DNA from: GCA-020345945 sp964596985 | GTDB lineage: Archaea; Thermoproteota; Bathyarchaeia; RBG-16-48-13; GCA-020345945 | Direction: 5' to 3' | DNA length: 64,000 nt | NCBI GenBank assembly: GCA_964596985.1 | Contig: CAZQWG010000002.1 | Coordinates: 310,001 to 374,000, forward strand | Shown: one piece after another, positions 1 to 8,980 of the stretch | Numbering within the stretch: the first letter of the stretch is position 1 | How the letters are laid out: each line of letters begins with the position of its first letter | The notes under the pieces: model-generated | The model's database searches: none | What the model was told of the DNA's origin: nothing | Seen by the model: the letters and a program-made list of their open reading frames with translations, nothing else | Translations under genes and position numbers: made by a program

Positions 1-165
1 CTTCTGGGAGTTAAGTTTCTTCATCCTCTCGAAGCTGCCTTCTGAGGATAGATTGTCGAGAACCCTAGTTTCCGCCCCTCTCTTGCTGAGTGCCAGGGAG
101 AGATTGTATCCTATGAAACCTGCGCCGCCGGTTACCAAGACGTTCTTTCCTTCAATCGAGTCCAA
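1..165 (-). CDS. NAD-dependent epimerase/dehydratase (N-terminal part only)
   Basis: This is the first 55 codons of an extended short-chain dehydrogenase/reductase; the rest lies beyond the left edge of the window. The visible N terminus carries the NAD-binding Rossmann motif GGAGFIG, followed by a beta strand ending in VLDN, as in UDP-glucose epimerase and dTDP-glucose dehydratase relatives. The TTG start at 165 follows an in-frame TGA stop by two codons and has a purine-rich GGGATGA stretch upstream. It is the last visible gene of a minus-strand run that starts near 5486 and supplies nucleotide sugars and transferases. The exact sugar substrate cannot be told from this fragment. Confidence 0.8.
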   Translation of the reverse strand, partial: MDSIEGKNVLVTGGAGFIGYNLSLALSKRGAETRVLDNLSSEGSFERMKKLNSQK

Positions 166-206
166 ATCTAGTCATCCCTGGTTTGAAATGGTGGATTCCT
201 CGCGGT

Positions 207-899
207 CTATAATCCTAGAGTTAGTCTCACGGCTGTTGAAAGGTAGGTTATCCCCCCGCTCAAAAGGTTGGTCTTAGACTCACCCTTCTCTCTATACTTG
301 TAGGTGAAAGGGATCTCCTTCATCGTACATCCTCTTTCTTTTGCCTTGTACAACAGTTCCAGATCGTATTCTCCTCCTTTTGACTTCACATTCAGCTCTT
401 GGAGGAGTCTCTTTTCTAAGGCGTGAAAGCCACCGGTGCAGTCCTTGACGTTTAGACCCAATAACCATCCGGCGGCATAGTTCATCATTCTACTTAATAT
501 GACCTTATGGTTAGGGCCTTCCATCCTTCCCCCTTCGACGTACCTGGAGCCCACCGCGATGTCTGCTTCGTCGAGGGCGGCGATCAATTTAGGTACAACG
601 CTGGGCGGATGGGAGAAGTCCGAGTCCATTGTCACTACTATCTCTTGTGAGGCAACCTTGCTTCCGTCGTTTATCGCGGTAGCCAATCCCAATCTGCCCG
701 GGCGATGAACCACCTTCACGTGGCCGTCTCTTTCCGAGAGTGCGTCTGCCTCGATTCCGGTGCCATCAGGGCTGTTATCGTCGACGATAATGATCTCCCC
801 CTCAATGCCGTGGGAACCCAAGACGGTCAGAAGACTCTCCGATAGGTTAGCGATGTTACCTCTTTCATTGTACGTCGGGAGGATGACGGAGACGCCCAT
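207..899 (-). CDS. GT2 glycosyltransferase, dolichol-phosphate mannose synthase-like
   Basis: This is a 230-residue family 2 glycosyltransferase that probably moves a sugar from a nucleotide sugar to dolichyl phosphate at the cytoplasmic membrane face. The N terminus reads VSVILPTYNERGN, followed by IIIVDDNSPDGT, the metal-binding MDSDFSHPP and the acceptor-side CTGGFHAL, all typical of DPM1-type enzymes. There is no C-terminal membrane domain, so it matches the short DPM1 form. An ATG ten codons further upstream (929) is possible, but the ATG at 899 has GGGGA at good spacing and begins directly at the GT2 fold. It lies between two epimerase genes on the same strand. The transferred sugar is unknown. 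Confidence 0.85.
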   Translation of the reverse strand: MGVSVILPTYNERGNIANLSESLLTVLGSHGIEGEIIIVDDNSPDGTGIEADALSERDGHVKVVHRPGRLGLATAINDGSKVASQEIVVTMDSDFSHPPSVVPKLIAALDEADIAVGSRYVEGGRMEGPNHKVILSRMMNYAAGWLLGLNVKDCTGGFHALEKRLLQELNVKSKGGEYDLELLYKAKERGCTMKEIPFTYKYREKGESKTNLLSGGITYLSTAVRLTLGL

Positions 900-992
900 T
901 CTTCTTCCCCACAGACTTGCCGAACCCACCCATCAGGCTGTATGGCAGGCTGAAGCCTTTCTTCAGCCTCGTATATTCTTCGTCGCAGAAGA

Positions 993-1985
993 TTAGGTAT
1001 TGTAGTAATCGGCGTAGAAGGGGTTCTTCTCATATGGCCATTGTCGCCCATTGTTCAGATACCAGTCTACTGTCTTCTTGAGCCCTTCCTCGAGGCTTAC
1101 TTTCGGTTCCCAGCCGAGTATCTCCTTTGCCTTCGCGTTGTCGGCTAATAGGCGGTTGACATCAAAGGGCCGTATTCTCGACTTCTTCTCCATTATCTTC
1201 GGGTTCTTTACGTTCATCAGTTCGGCGATGAGGTGCACTAGGTCTCTCATCTTGATTTCCCTCCCTGATCCCACGTTTATGACCTCGCCTATCGCCTCCT
1301 TACGCCTCCCGGCTAATATTATGGCTCTTACGGTGTCCTCGATATAGGTGAAGTCTCTTGTGGGTTCTAGGTTACCGCATTCGATGACGTTTGATTTGGC
1401 GAACTGGGAGATGATTTCAGGGATAATATACGGGTGGGTTTCACGGGGTCCATACGTGTTGAACGGGCGTATCAGGCATACTGGGAGGGAGTGTTCTTTA
1501 TGGAGGGTGAAGCATAACCTGTCGGCGGCGAGTTTGCTGACCGCATAGGTTGAATGCGGGTTCTTCGGGTGCTTCTCATCCATAGGAACATACTCGGCGG
1601 TCCCGTAGATCTCTGAGGAGGAGACGTTGACTATGAACTCCGGTTCTTCCCTGAGGGCTGCGAGCATGAGGTTCAGGGTGCCGAGAGAGTTGACCTCGAA
1701 GAACTCCTTCGGTCTGGTATAGCATAATGGGATGAAGGGGCGGGCTGCCAAGTGGAATATGACTTCCTGGTCTTTCACAGCCTTTAAGGTCACTTCCTCC
1801 CCCCGTAGGTCCCCGCAAAGGATCCTGACGTTTTGGCTTCTTATGTTCTGGAAGGATCCGAATGAGAAGTCATCTAGTACTGTTACTCTGGCGCCTAGCC
1901 TGCAAAGCTCAGCCACGAGCGAGCTTCCTATGAAGCCGGCGCCGCCCGTGACTAGGGTATTGACATCGCGAAGGGTCTCTGGCAT
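993..1985 (-). CDS. NAD-dependent nucleotide-sugar epimerase/dehydratase
   Basis: This is a 330-residue extended SDR enzyme acting on a nucleotide sugar. It shows the TGGAGFIG dinucleotide-binding loop near residue 14, the active-site region VSSSEIYG, the catalytic YxxxK in STYAVSKLAADR, and the substrate-loop motif RPFNTYGPRETHPY. These features fit UDP-glucuronate or UDP-glucose epimerases and GDP-mannose or dTDP-glucose dehydratases; the length is normal for them. A GAGGAAAA ribosome site precedes the ATG. It follows the aminotransferase gene by about 20 bases and is probably co-transcribed, so the pair may make an amino sugar. The specific reaction is not resolved. Confidence 0.85.
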   Translation of the reverse strand: MPETLRDVNTLVTGGAGFIGSSLVAELCRLGARVTVLDDFSFGSFQNIRSQNVRILCGDLRGEEVTLKAVKDQEVIFHLAARPFIPLCYTRPKEFFEVNSLGTLNLMLAALREEPEFIVNVSSSEIYGTAEYVPMDEKHPKNPHSTYAVSKLAADRLCFTLHKEHSLPVCLIRPFNTYGPRETHPYIIPEIISQFAKSNVIECGNLEPTRDFTYIEDTVRAIILAGRRKEAIGEVINVGSGREIKMRDLVHLIAELMNVKNPKIMEKKSRIRPFDVNRLLADNAKAKEILGWEPKVSLEEGLKKTVDWYLNNGRQWPYEKNPFYADYYNT

Positions 1986-2005
1986 GCTTTTTTCCTCGAA
2001 ATGTC

Positions 2006-3109
2006 TTAATCACTACTCAAAGCCTTTCTTAAATGGTTAACGACATAGTCCTGTTTCTCCCCGTCAAGCCCATAGTATATTGGAATGCTCAGGACTGAAT
2101 CTGCAACCTTCTCCGTGACCGGGAGTTCCCCTCCCTTGTATCCATATATGTTTTTGTATACGGGTTGAAGGTGGATCGGCGGAAAGGCTATCCTCGTCTC
2201 GACGCCGTTTCTTTCAAGATAGACTTGTACCCGCTCTCTGTCGGGGACTCTTATGGTGTAGAGCATGTAGGTATGCCTGTTCTCTGGTTTGACGGCAGGT
2301 GTAATGATCTCTCTTACCGGGGATAGTTCCTCCGAGTATCTTTCCGCTATCTTAATCCTCTCTTTAATCGAATCTTCTAGGCGACCCAACTGGACGATGC
2401 CGAGGGCTGCCTGAAGCTCGGTCATCCGATAGTTATACCCTAGGACTACGTGGTGGTATCTGCGGTCCTGACCGTGGCTCCTAATCATCCTCATCTGCTC
2501 GGCTAGGTCGTCGTTGTCGGTTGTGACCATCCCCCCCTCACCGGTGGTCATGTTCTTGTTCGGGTAGAAAGAGAAGCAACCAGCATCTCCCAGCCCTCCC
2601 GCCTTCTTTCCACGGTACGTTGACCCGTGAGCCTCGGCGGCGTCTTCTATCACTGCAAGATCATGCTTCTCTGCAATCTCTGTTATCGGATCCATATCGG
2701 CTATCTGACCGCCGTAGTGAACAGGGATGATGGCCTTGGTCTTTGAGGTTATTCTAGCCTCAAGGCCGTCCGGATCAAGATTGTATGTATCCGGTCTGAT
2801 CTCGCAGAACACAGGTTTCGCGTCTTGGTATACTGCGACGTTTGCCGTCGCCACAAAGGAGAATGATGGGACGATAACCTCATCCCCTGGGCCAACCCCC
2901 ACCGCCACCAACCCGAGATGAAGTGCTACGGTGCCGTTGAAGACGGCGATCGCATGTTTCACTCCAGTGTATTCTGCGAATCTCCTCTCGAACTCCTCGA
3001 CCTTCGGTCCTTGCGAGAGCCTCCCCGACATAACAACCTCGTACACCGCCTTCGCATCCAGCTCGTCGAGATAGGGGTTAGCCAGCTGGACGACGTATTC
3101 TCGGTCCAT
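2006..3109 (-). CDS. DegT/DnrJ/EryC1/StrS family sugar aminotransferase
   Basis: This is a PLP-dependent aminotransferase of about 367 residues that would aminate a keto sugar nucleotide. Visible are the N-terminal LANPYLDE opening, NGTVALHL, PGDEVIVPSFSFVATANV, the cofactor-side EDAAEAHGS and the Schiff-base lysine in FYPNKNMTTGEGG. The frame extends upstream to a TTG at 3142, but a TATA-like CTTTAAAC lies at about 3147-3154, which would place transcription start near 3125, and family members begin close to LANPYLDE; I therefore prefer the ATG at 3109. It lies upstream of an epimerase/dehydratase, a pairing common in amino-sugar synthesis. Substrate and stereochemistry are unknown. Confidence 0.88.
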   Translation of the reverse strand: MDREYVVQLANPYLDELDAKAVYEVVMSGRLSQGPKVEEFERRFAEYTGVKHAIAVFNGTVALHLGLVAVGVGPGDEVIVPSFSFVATANVAVYQDAKPVFCEIRPDTYNLDPDGLEARITSKTKAIIPVHYGGQIADMDPITEIAEKHDLAVIEDAAEAHGSTYRGKKAGGLGDAGCFSFYPNKNMTTGEGGMVTTDNDDLAEQMRMIRSHGQDRRYHHVVLGYNYRMTELQAALGIVQLGRLEDSIKERIKIAERYSEELSPVREIITPAVKPENRHTYMLYTIRVPDRERVQVYLERNGVETRIAFPPIHLQPVYKNIYGYKGGELPVTEKVADSVLSIPIYYGLDGEKQDYVVNHLRKALSSD

Positions 3110-3188
3110 GGGAATCCGCTCTATAACCTCTGTTGTCACCAATTGTTTAAAGACGGTTTTGGACGGGTTGATGGTTGTGGCCGGTATC

Positions 3189-5486
3189 TTACGGGCTTTC
3201 GAATATGAAACTTCTTCCCGTGGAGAAGACGAGGTCTAGGTGGGGGTCCCTTGCATGTTTGTCGACTGTTCTCGTTACTATTATCCTGATCCTGTATTCC
3301 CTTAATGCCTCCAGGTAGTCGAGGGTCGAGACCTGACCAGCAGTGCCCTCCGAATCAGGCATCTCCCCTTCATTGTCAAGGTATTGCCTGATTGATTCCC
3401 GCAGTCCTGTTCCGTCCTCCACTGGGAACCCTCCGATTCTGATGTTAGCCTTCCCCTCATCTACGCTGAGATCGAATTCAAAGGAGAGAAGCCCCCCCTC
3501 TTCCACGTTGAAGTGCACTCGGGATTCCTTGTCGAGCTTCACTACGAAGCAGAGATCCTCCTTGTCATCGTAGACTGCGAACCATCTCGAGGATGGGGTC
3601 GAGTATCTTGTGGTTCCCTGTCCGACTTCCTGCTCAAACCCCTCGGCTAGAACCGCCGAGTATCTCAGGTCCTCATCCGGGTACGCAAACAGGGTAATGC
3701 TTTGGACGTCTGTTCGACCCCCGTCAATCTTCAGCTCTAGATCGGCGAGGCTCGTTTCCCTGCTGAGGGTTATGGTCTTGGCTACCTCGATGGTCTCTCC
3801 CTCGTAACTCATCCGAAGTGCTGCAAATTCCGGGTCTCTTGAGACCCATGAGCTCTCCTTGCCCGGTATGTTGGCTAGACTGATCTTCCGGCCATCGGAG
3901 AGGTTGAGTATGATCCCTGTGTCGTTCAGATGCATGACCGACCTGTAATCCTGTCCCAGTTTGATGCTGAGCTGCGGGTTGAGCCCAGACCAGTACGGTC
4001 CAGAGTCACGTACCTGTATCCAATCATTCCTGATGGCAAAGGATGCCTCGCTGGCCAAGATGCCAACGGTCTCAGTCCTGGAGATCTGCCAAGGAACATT
4101 GATGAATGCCCTCGGAATCACCGATATCACGTGTCTTCTCGCCAATCCTCTTATCCACCATCCGACCACCCCGCCCGAGAGTATCTCCATGTCCTCTTGG
4201 ACACGGCTTCCGATCCAGTACATCATCCCAAGCTCAGGTTCTTTGATGTGGATGTAGTATCTTGTGGAGGCGTCAGCCTCTCGGACAGCCCACCATCCCG
4301 GACTGAAAACCACCGCCACCAATATCAAGGTCGCCGAGAACGCTAGAAGGATTCTCGACCAGTCCTTGATCGACCCCGATACCCGGCCGGCTCTATTGCC
4401 GTGTGGTTCACGGTCTCTGTTCTCTATGAACCTATGGTTGACAGTCTCCCTCAGAGTATGGAAGAGCAGGGTAGCAGTGAAGCTTAGGCCGAGACCTGCC
4501 ACTATCATAGCAGGCTCCATAGGGTAGTACCAGAGCCTCCTGTAATCGGCCCCGACGCCGAACAGGTGTCCCTGCATCAAGATAAACGGGGTGAGAAACC
4601 AGGCTGTCACCAGGGTCAAACCCTCGGTGTTTCGATGTCTCCGGAGCGAATGATATCCGATCAATCCTGCCGGCAGAAAGACGTAGTACAGCCAGTAAGG
4701 AGAGAAGAACCTCTCGAACCGCCATCCCACCCCCCTTATGCTCGTCGTTCCAACAGGAGTATATAGCAGGGTCTTCTGCAGGAAAGGGAGTATCGGGGCC
4801 CACCAAGGCGATGAGAAGAGCAGGGCTAGAAAGGGAACTATGATCAGAATTTTGAATGTTGCCGGTCCCTCTTCGCCGTCTTTTCCCCAGTTTGAACGTG
4901 CATATTCCGCCGCCGAGAAAAGGGCGATCGCGATGGTACAGGCTGCGAAGCTCCAAAAGTGCATCATCAATAGACTGGCTGCGAGAGCCCCTAAACATAC
5001 GGCTCGTGATCTCTCGGCTTTCACATTCCTGTTCAGGGCGATAGCGAAGATCAACGGCACAAGAAATAATGAGAGTCCTTGGGGATAGGAGCCGAATGAG
5101 ACGAGCTCATAGGTAGGCGCCGAGAATGCTCCTAGGAATGCTACAAGTATAGAGGCTCTCCTGTCTCTGAATACGTGGATCGACGCACTGTACATGGAGG
5201 CCGCAGAGAACGCCATGACCGTTGAGACAAACAGTTCCGTTGACAATATCAACCCCCCTGTATTCTCTTCCGTTATTATCCAGAGGAGGGATAGTGTCGC
5301 GTCAAAAGCAGGGTAGGTTACGTTGACCCATTCCCTGGAGAGTAGGTAGGCGTTCTTGACCCTGAGACCAGCGTCCGATCCTGCTGGGCATGGAAACGTG
5401 AGGAACGCCTGCATCCTGAGCGAGAATGCAGCCAAGATTATGAAAGCTACCACCGGAACAGCGTAGGTCTTGACCTCTGAACGCAT
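3189..5486 (-). CDS. Large GT-C-type membrane glycosyltransferase with extracytoplasmic C-terminal domain
   Basis: This 765-residue protein has about ten or more hydrophobic segments in residues 1-385 and then a long soluble region rich in beta strands. The first loop after the first membrane segment carries an acidic residue (AGSDAGLR), in the position used by GT-C lipid-phosphate-sugar transferases. The soluble region (about 390-765) shares patterns with the C-terminal half of the protein at 27708-29909: GWWI, then GPY followed by NP, then a WV tryptophan, then an E-V-x-x-x-I-x-LS strand. The two therefore look like one family. It is the first gene of the minus-strand run reaching 1. A transferase function is inferred from topology and context only; no AglB WWDxG motif is present. 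Confidence 0.65.
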   Translation of the reverse strand: MRSEVKTYAVPVVAFIILAAFSLRMQAFLTFPCPAGSDAGLRVKNAYLLSREWVNVTYPAFDATLSLLWIITEENTGGLILSTELFVSTVMAFSAASMYSASIHVFRDRRASILVAFLGAFSAPTYELVSFGSYPQGLSLFLVPLIFAIALNRNVKAERSRAVCLGALAASLLMMHFWSFAACTIAIALFSAAEYARSNWGKDGEEGPATFKILIIVPFLALLFSSPWWAPILPFLQKTLLYTPVGTTSIRGVGWRFERFFSPYWLYYVFLPAGLIGYHSLRRHRNTEGLTLVTAWFLTPFILMQGHLFGVGADYRRLWYYPMEPAMIVAGLGLSFTATLLFHTLRETVNHRFIENRDREPHGNRAGRVSGSIKDWSRILLAFSATLILVAVVFSPGWWAVREADASTRYYIHIKEPELGMMYWIGSRVQEDMEILSGGVVGWWIRGLARRHVISVIPRAFINVPWQISRTETVGILASEASFAIRNDWIQVRDSGPYWSGLNPQLSIKLGQDYRSVMHLNDTGIILNLSDGRKISLANIPGKESSWVSRDPEFAALRMSYEGETIEVAKTITLSRETSLADLELKIDGGRTDVQSITLFAYPDEDLRYSAVLAEGFEQEVGQGTTRYSTPSSRWFAVYDDKEDLCFVVKLDKESRVHFNVEEGGLLSFEFDLSVDEGKANIRIGGFPVEDGTGLRESIRQYLDNEGEMPDSEGTAGQVSTLDYLEALREYRIRIIVTRTVDKHARDPHLDLVFSTGRSFIFESP

Positions 5487-5606
5487 CTCCTTGCGTCTCC
5501 GATGAATCTGGCGATTGATGTCTCCCTAAGATCACGGAATCCCTGTTAAAAGAATTTAGAGAGGTGGATAATCGATCTACGAAGCCACGTATGGTCCAGA
5601 CAAGGG

Positions 5607-5636
5607 CTGGCAGAGCTGCCAGAAAAACGATTTAAG
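5607..5636 (+). promoter_or_regulatory. 7-bp inverted repeat next to a TATA-like box
   Basis: CTGGCAG and CTGCCAG at 5607-5622 form a perfect inverted repeat with a two-base spacer. A TATA-like GATTTAAG follows at 5629-5636, about 50 bases before the ATG of the gene at 5687. The position directly upstream of the TATA box would suit a regulator that recruits or blocks the basal factors. The opposite gene (start 5486) may share this region. The function is inferred from placement. Confidence 0.35.
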
Positions 5637-5686
5637 ACATCCTTCACGTCAAGTTTGTAGTCCAAGTATCCCGGAGAGGCTAGAAG

Positions 5687-7288
5687 ATGCATATACCCGG
5701 CAAAGGTGAAGTCTACCGGCATTCCCCTCCAGGTTGGGTACTGTACGCCTTATCCCTATTCCTCTTGGTATACGCCCTCCTATTAACCAGCGACCTCGGG
5801 CATAAGAGTCTCGTGTGGGACGAGGCGGTAATAGCCCAGAGCGGGATAGACATTGCAAGGCTTTCCCCCTCACTATGGTCCAACCCGCAGGAAACAATCA
5901 ACACCTATGTTCGTTGGTTCCCTTACTTCCCGCCCTTCATGTCGATGGTGCTAGCCGCCGCCTACTCCGTGTTCGGTGTTAGCGAGGTCGTTGCTCGTCT
6001 CGTCTCCGTCTCTTTCAGTCTGCTTGGGTTGATCACAACTTTTCTCCTTGGCAGGGAAGCCTTCGACGACTCGACAGGGCTTGCAGCCAGTCTACTCCTC
6101 TCCGTGATGCCGATCTACTGGCATATGAGCAGGGTGGCGATGCTAGATGTGGCATCTGTATTCTTCTATACTCTAACCCTCTACCTCTACTACCGGGGGG
6201 TCAATACCCGCAGGAGAGAGCTTATACTCCTATCCGGCTTTGCACTGGGTCTCGGGGTCCTAACCAAATACCCAAACATCCTCTGCGTTCCCGTGCTCCT
6301 AGCCTCATTTGCCTTGGAGACTTACCGCGATGATGCGGTCGATTGGAGGTCGTTGATAAGCCTGCTCTTGGCCCTCGAGGCAGCCTTTTTCATTGTCGTT
6401 CCTTGGTTTTACAAGACGACAACGATAAGCCAGAGCTGGACGGGATGGGTCAACGAGATCAAACCGGGGAAACAGTACAAGTGGCTTATGGCGGAGTACT
6501 GGATAGGCTCCCTGGGCGTACTCCCTCTCCAAACGACCACCGTGATCGCGGTACTCGCTCTACTGGCGGTTATCTACTCACTCAAGCAGGGATCGAAAGC
6601 CGACTTCTTCCTGCTCGTATGGGTTGCCGTCATCTTCCTCTGGTTTGTCCCGATACATAAGGATCTAAGGTATACCCTGCCGTATCTGCCTGCCCTAGCG
6701 ATACTTTCCGGAAGGTTGCTGCAAGACTTTTCGAGAAGAGTCTGTAGTCAAGTCTCAGAAAGAGCGGGGGGACTCGACCGAGGGCGTCCAAGACTCACCG
6801 CTCTCGTCACGCTGATATTGGTCCTGCTGTTCATATCTCCGGTTCTATACGGTCTTACCACCAGACCCAAGGATCTACGGGTGCCTATCCATGAATCCTT
6901 TGTCTCTGTGGCGAGGAACCTGGAGGCTGGGAGAAACGTCTTGATTCTCCTCTCCTGCAACAACTTCAGTCAACACGCGGCGTACTTCTACATGTACATG
7001 GTTTCAGGGTTAGATGCATCCGTACATATACTCACGTATCCTTCGAACTCCGTTGACTGGTACGATCCGGGTCCCATCAACACGACGAGAATCGATCAGC
7101 TATGTTTGGAGGGTGACGTGCAGTACGTGCTCCTCTGGGACGGCTCACCCTACTCTGATAGTTGGCTGCCCGTACTATTGGGGCACGATCCCCTTGCCCT
7201 AGAAGAGATCGTCGGCTCCAGAGGGAACGCCATATATATACTCGAGTTTCAGTCAAGAAGACTCAACGAAGTCGCAGGGAACCGATAG
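5687..7288 (+). CDS. GT39/ArnT-like membrane glycosyltransferase
   Basis: This is a 533-residue polytopic membrane protein of the PMT/ArnT GT-C superfamily, expected to use a polyprenyl-phosphate sugar as donor outside the cytoplasm. After the first membrane segment comes the loop motif VWDEAVIAQSG, whose DE pair corresponds to the conserved acidic site of these enzymes. WFPYFPP and a helix-rich core follow, and the last 100 residues are soluble. GGAGAGG lies about eight bases before the ATG. It is a close paralogue of the next gene: both have VWDEAVIA, KYP-IL and VPxHKDxRYT. Acceptor and sugar cannot be read from the sequence. Confidence 0.8.
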   Translation: MHIPGKGEVYRHSPPGWVLYALSLFLLVYALLLTSDLGHKSLVWDEAVIAQSGIDIARLSPSLWSNPQETINTYVRWFPYFPPFMSMVLAAAYSVFGVSEVVARLVSVSFSLLGLITTFLLGREAFDDSTGLAASLLLSVMPIYWHMSRVAMLDVASVFFYTLTLYLYYRGVNTRRRELILLSGFALGLGVLTKYPNILCVPVLLASFALETYRDDAVDWRSLISLLLALEAAFFIVVPWFYKTTTISQSWTGWVNEIKPGKQYKWLMAEYWIGSLGVLPLQTTTVIAVLALLAVIYSLKQGSKADFFLLVWVAVIFLWFVPIHKDLRYTLPYLPALAILSGRLLQDFSRRVCSQVSERAGGLDRGRPRLTALVTLILVLLFISPVLYGLTTRPKDLRVPIHESFVSVARNLEAGRNVLILLSCNNFSQHAAYFYMYMVSGLDASVHILTYPSNSVDWYDPGPINTTRIDQLCLEGDVQYVLLWDGSPYSDSWLPVLLGHDPLALEEIVGSRGNAIYILEFQSRRLNEVAGNR

Positions 7289-7365
7289 AAACGAGCAGCA
7301 AAAGAACAACGTCAAGGAGGTAGGTCTCGATAAACACGGAAACCCCGGCATCCTCTGAACTCAAA

Positions 7366-8934
7366 GTGCGTTCTCCCCTCAGACTCGGTTGGTATCTTGC
7401 TCTTTCCGTCCTGCTAGTCGTCTACTGGTTCTCCATTACGCGGTACGTGGGTGAAAGGAATCTCGTCTGGGATGAGGCTGTGATCGCGCTGAGCGGGTTG
7501 GATCTCCGCGCGTTGGCCCCCGAACTAATTACGGATACCTACGAGGCGATCAGACACTTTGTCCGAGCCTTCCCGTATTACCCTCCGCTGCTGGCGGCTC
7601 TCCTTGCTCTCAGCTACTCTCTCATCGGTATCAGCGAGTTCTCGGTACGCATAGTCTCTCTGATCTCAAGCCTTCTATTCCCCCTCCTCGTATTCCTCTT
7701 CGGCAAAGAGATCAAGGATGAGGCAACAGGCTTCTTCGCGGCCCTCATGTTGACCGCTACTCCGACCCACTACTGGATGAGCCGATTCGGGTTCCTAGAC
7801 ATGCCTATGTGCATCCTATTCACTGCAACGATATACCTGTTCTACACGGGGTACGAGAGGAAAGAGCTCAGGAGAATAATCCTCTCCGGTTTCACTCTGG
7901 GCTCCGCCTTCCTCTTCAAGTATCCGGCGATCCTATGCGTCCCGATTATTCTCGGATACTTCCTGCTCGACGCGTTCTTCGCTCAAAGAGTCAGCTGGAG
8001 GAAGACGGTTTCCATCATTCTCGCTCTACTGGCTGCCCTACTGACCGTCATGCCGTGGGTCTACCTCACAACCACGTTAAGCTGGAAGTGGCAGGTCTGG
8101 GGGCATGAGATATCGCCTGGCAAGGAGTACAAGTGGCTGATCCTGGAGAACTGGACCGGTAACATCACACAGATGCCTGAACAGATGTCTCTCGCCGTGA
8201 CGATCATAGGTATCCTTGGACTGTTCTATTCGGTTTGGAGAAGAGAGAAGATCGACCGGCTGATACTCCTATGGGTTGCCGTTGTCTTCCTCTGGTTTGT
8301 GCCATACCACAAGGATGTGAGGTACACCATGCCGTTCATACCCGCCTTCGTTCTGGCCGGGTCCCGGCTGATCGTGGATTCCATCCATTGGTTGTCGGCA
8401 GGATTCTCGAAGAGAACTCGAGATCTGACCGAGATAGCTCGAAGGAGAAACACGCTAACCGTCTTGGGGATTCTCCTGCTGCTTGTGGCCGTAGGTCCAC
8501 ATTTCGTGGGGTGGCTTACGTTCACCCCGGATCGGGTACCTGTACGGGAGGCGGTCGCCTACGTGGCGGGGAACATTGAAAGAGAGCGGAGTGTAATGGT
8601 TCTCGTGCCGGATAACGACCTCAACCAATTCGCAACATACTTCTATCTCAGGATGGGCGGTCTCCCCTACGGCTCCGGTGTACATGTCTACACCTTGGGC
8701 AAAACGTCAGAGGGCGCATTAGACTCTGAGGAGCTCCTCGACGACTGCTACTCTAGGCGTATTCGATATCTTCTAATGTCCGATAACGCCCCGTGGTCAG
8801 AAGACTGGGTTCGCTCTATGACAGAAAGCCCTGAGTTACGGGAATTCTTCGTATTGAACAGGGTTGTTTCATCTGAATCGGGGAACAGGATCGTCTACGT
8901 ACTATCCTATCTTGGCCCCTTCAAACAACTTTAA
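7366..8934 (+). CDS. GT39/ArnT-like membrane glycosyltransferase (tandem paralogue)
   Basis: This is a 522-residue paralogue of the preceding gene with the same order of motifs: VWDEAVIALSG in the first outer loop, AFPYYPP, FKYPAILCVP, and VPYHKDVRYT before the late membrane segments. It is probably a polyprenyl-phosphate-sugar-dependent transferase of the GT-C fold. The GTG at 7366 is the first standard start in the frame but has no ribosome site. A strong AAGGAGG lies at 7314-7320, eight to nine bases before an in-frame ATA at 7330, which would add 12 residues and match the N-terminal length of the paralogue better. The two genes are probably a tandem duplication, 77 bases apart. Confidence 0.8.
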   Translation: MRSPLRLGWYLALSVLLVVYWFSITRYVGERNLVWDEAVIALSGLDLRALAPELITDTYEAIRHFVRAFPYYPPLLAALLALSYSLIGISEFSVRIVSLISSLLFPLLVFLFGKEIKDEATGFFAALMLTATPTHYWMSRFGFLDMPMCILFTATIYLFYTGYERKELRRIILSGFTLGSAFLFKYPAILCVPIILGYFLLDAFFAQRVSWRKTVSIILALLAALLTVMPWVYLTTTLSWKWQVWGHEISPGKEYKWLILENWTGNITQMPEQMSLAVTIIGILGLFYSVWRREKIDRLILLWVAVVFLWFVPYHKDVRYTMPFIPAFVLAGSRLIVDSIHWLSAGFSKRTRDLTEIARRRNTLTVLGILLLLVAVGPHFVGWLTFTPDRVPVREAVAYVAGNIERERSVMVLVPDNDLNQFATYFYLRMGGLPYGSGVHVYTLGKTSEGALDSEELLDDCYSRRIRYLLMSDNAPWSEDWVRSMTESPELREFFVLNRVVSSESGNRIVYVLSYLGPFKQL

Positions 8935-8980
8935 GATACTCGCTACACAATCAATAAGGCTCATCCAGGTGTGAAATCAG

